Made by a program: the position numbers and the translations under genes. A DNA stretch of 6,189 nt from Acidianus hospitalis (GTDB taxonomy: Archaea; Thermoproteota; Thermoprotei_A; Sulfolobales; Sulfolobaceae): the NCBI GenBank assembly GCA_003086435.1, contig QEFD01000066.1, positions 1-6,189 on the forward strand, read 5' to 3'. Below the pieces are notes generated by a model. It was not told where the DNA came from, ran no database searches, and saw only the letters and a list, made by a program, of their open reading frames with translations. Positions 5,808 to 6,189 of the stretch are shown here, in pieces. The number at the start of each line of letters is the position of its first letter. The stretch's first letter is position 1.

Positions 5808-6189
5808 ATGCTATCTAAAAATATTAGTGCAATTATTATAATACTTTTAACATTTAATTTGTTATTAGCAACCTTGCAAAGTTTAGCATGTAATTATTCT
5901 ATAAAAGCGTACAGTCCGCATTATACTAATCGTAGAAGCAATTTTTACTTGTTTTTCAAATATTTTTATTTAGTACTAAATTCTTTCATTATTATATTTC
6001 TCTATATTTTAGTAAATAATAATCTTAAGAATATAATAAAAGATAATAGAATATATAATCTTCTATTTAATTCTAGAGGTAGTAAGAACAGAGTAAAAAT
6101 ACTCATGAGTGTTTACCCGTGGCGTAACTTATCCTCTAATTCCGCCACGGGCACCCCTCTTAAGGGATCATACACATTCACCCTTAAGT
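5808..6189 (+). CDS. Unrecognised AT-rich ORF, partial, probable membrane protein
   Basis: ATG 5808 opens a frame of 127 codons with no stop before the window edge. At the base composition here a stop is expected about every 10-12 codons, so this length is unlikely by chance. The predicted product begins MLSKNISAIIIILLTFNLLL, a hydrophobic segment (about 7-27) like a signal anchor. A second hydrophobic segment follows at about 48-68 (FKYFYLVLNSFIIIFLYILV). The rest is Asn/Ile/Lys-rich, then polar. I do not recognise any family. From about residue 102 (position 6111) the composition shifts sharply to about 50% G+C and the minus strand offers a competing reading. The true gene may therefore be interrupted or end differently. 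The first 300 bp are the more believable part. Asn, Ile, Phe and Tyr excess is also what AT-rich non-coding DNA would encode, so confidence is limited. Confidence 0.35.
   Translation, partial: MLSKNISAIIIILLTFNLLLATLQSLACNYSIKAYSPHYTNRRSNFYLFFKYFYLVLNSFIIIFLYILVNNNLKNIIKDNRIYNLLFNSRGSKNRVKILMSVYPWRNLSSNSATGTPLKGSYTFTLK
6091..6110 (-). terminator. Possible terminator for a minus-strand gene ending at 6113
   Basis: On the minus strand, just after the TAA at 6115-6113, comes the perfect palindrome ACTCATGAGT (6110-6101). It is followed by a T5 run (6099-6095) and a 5-bp hairpin GAGTA/TACTC. A palindrome followed by T's suits a terminator. It could equally be part of a mobile-element end. Confidence 0.3.
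6113..6189 (-). CDS. C-terminal fragment of an unidentified protein (runs off right edge)
   Basis: The minus strand from the window edge to TAA at 6115-6113 reads 24 open codons, ending ...NVYDPLRGVPVAELEDKL followed by RHG. The residue mix (Val, Leu, Asp, Glu, Gly, Pro) looks like real protein, unlike the AT-rich translation of the neighbouring DNA. The G+C content (about 50%) is far above the adjoining region. A palindrome plus T run follows the stop. The 5' end lies outside the window, so the family cannot be named. A transposase or other mobile-element gene is a reasonable guess because of the abrupt composition change at its stop codon. Two perfect inverted repeats overlap it, so a structured RNA or element end remains an alternative. 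Confidence 0.35.
   Translation of the reverse strand, partial: LRVNVYDPLRGVPVAELEDKLRHG
6116..6188. repeat. Two tandem perfect stem-loops in a GC-rich end segment
   Basis: Stem 1 pairs CCCGTGGCG (6116-6124) with CGCCACGGG (6143-6151), 9 bp around an 18-nt loop. After a 7-nt linker, stem 2 pairs CTTAAGGG (6159-6166) with CCCTTAAG (6181-6188), 8 bp around a 14-nt loop. Both are exact. Two such stems within 73 bp are unlikely by chance. Structured transposon ends (for example of the IS200/IS605 type, whose ends form hairpins) or a non-coding RNA could explain them. Confidence 0.45.

Overview
The window looks like chromosomal DNA of a thermoacidophilic crenarchaeon of the Sulfolobales (Sulfolobus, Saccharolobus, Acidianus or Metallosphaera type). 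The DNA is AT-rich, arginine is mostly AGA/AGG and isoleucine often ATA. Several genes have an archaeal TATA-like element about 26-27 nt before the start codon, as expected for leaderless mRNAs. The proteins include an archaeo-eukaryotic primase (AEP) family member and the N-terminus of a VapB-like antitoxin. The genus assignment is inference from these traits.

Layout. Positions 1-116 (minus) hold the start of a VapB-like antitoxin that runs off the left edge. A 114-bp divergent spacer contains TATA-like elements and a near-duplicated 17-18 bp motif. Then come a 361-aa MFS transporter (231-1316, plus, GTG start) and a 383-aa soluble protein I do not recognise (1340-2491, plus). Convergent with the latter, 17 bp between stop codons, is a 433-aa AEP/PriS-like protein (2509-3810, minus) ending in a PCNA-interacting-peptide-like motif. 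Further right, a two-gene ABC-2 exporter operon is read on the minus strand: ATPase first (5382 to 4555), then permease (4532 to 3846).

From about 5400 to 6110 the DNA becomes very AT-rich, down to about 12% G+C in places. It contains an 11-bp inverted repeat carrying divergent TATA-like boxes, a second inverted repeat and several palindromes. A stop-free plus-strand reading frame starts at 5808 and is still open at the right edge. At about 6111 composition jumps to about 50% G+C. This last segment has two back-to-back perfect stem-loops and, on the minus strand, a plausible protein C-terminus ending at 6113. It looks like the edge of a mobile element or of another gene continuing beyond the window.

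The two transporters probably act in efflux with unknown substrates. The AEP protein probably acts on DNA at PCNA, in priming, gap filling or repair. I see no evidence that all genes form one system. The points most worth following up are the AEP protein with its terminal PIP-like box, and the AT-rich region with its sharp right boundary.
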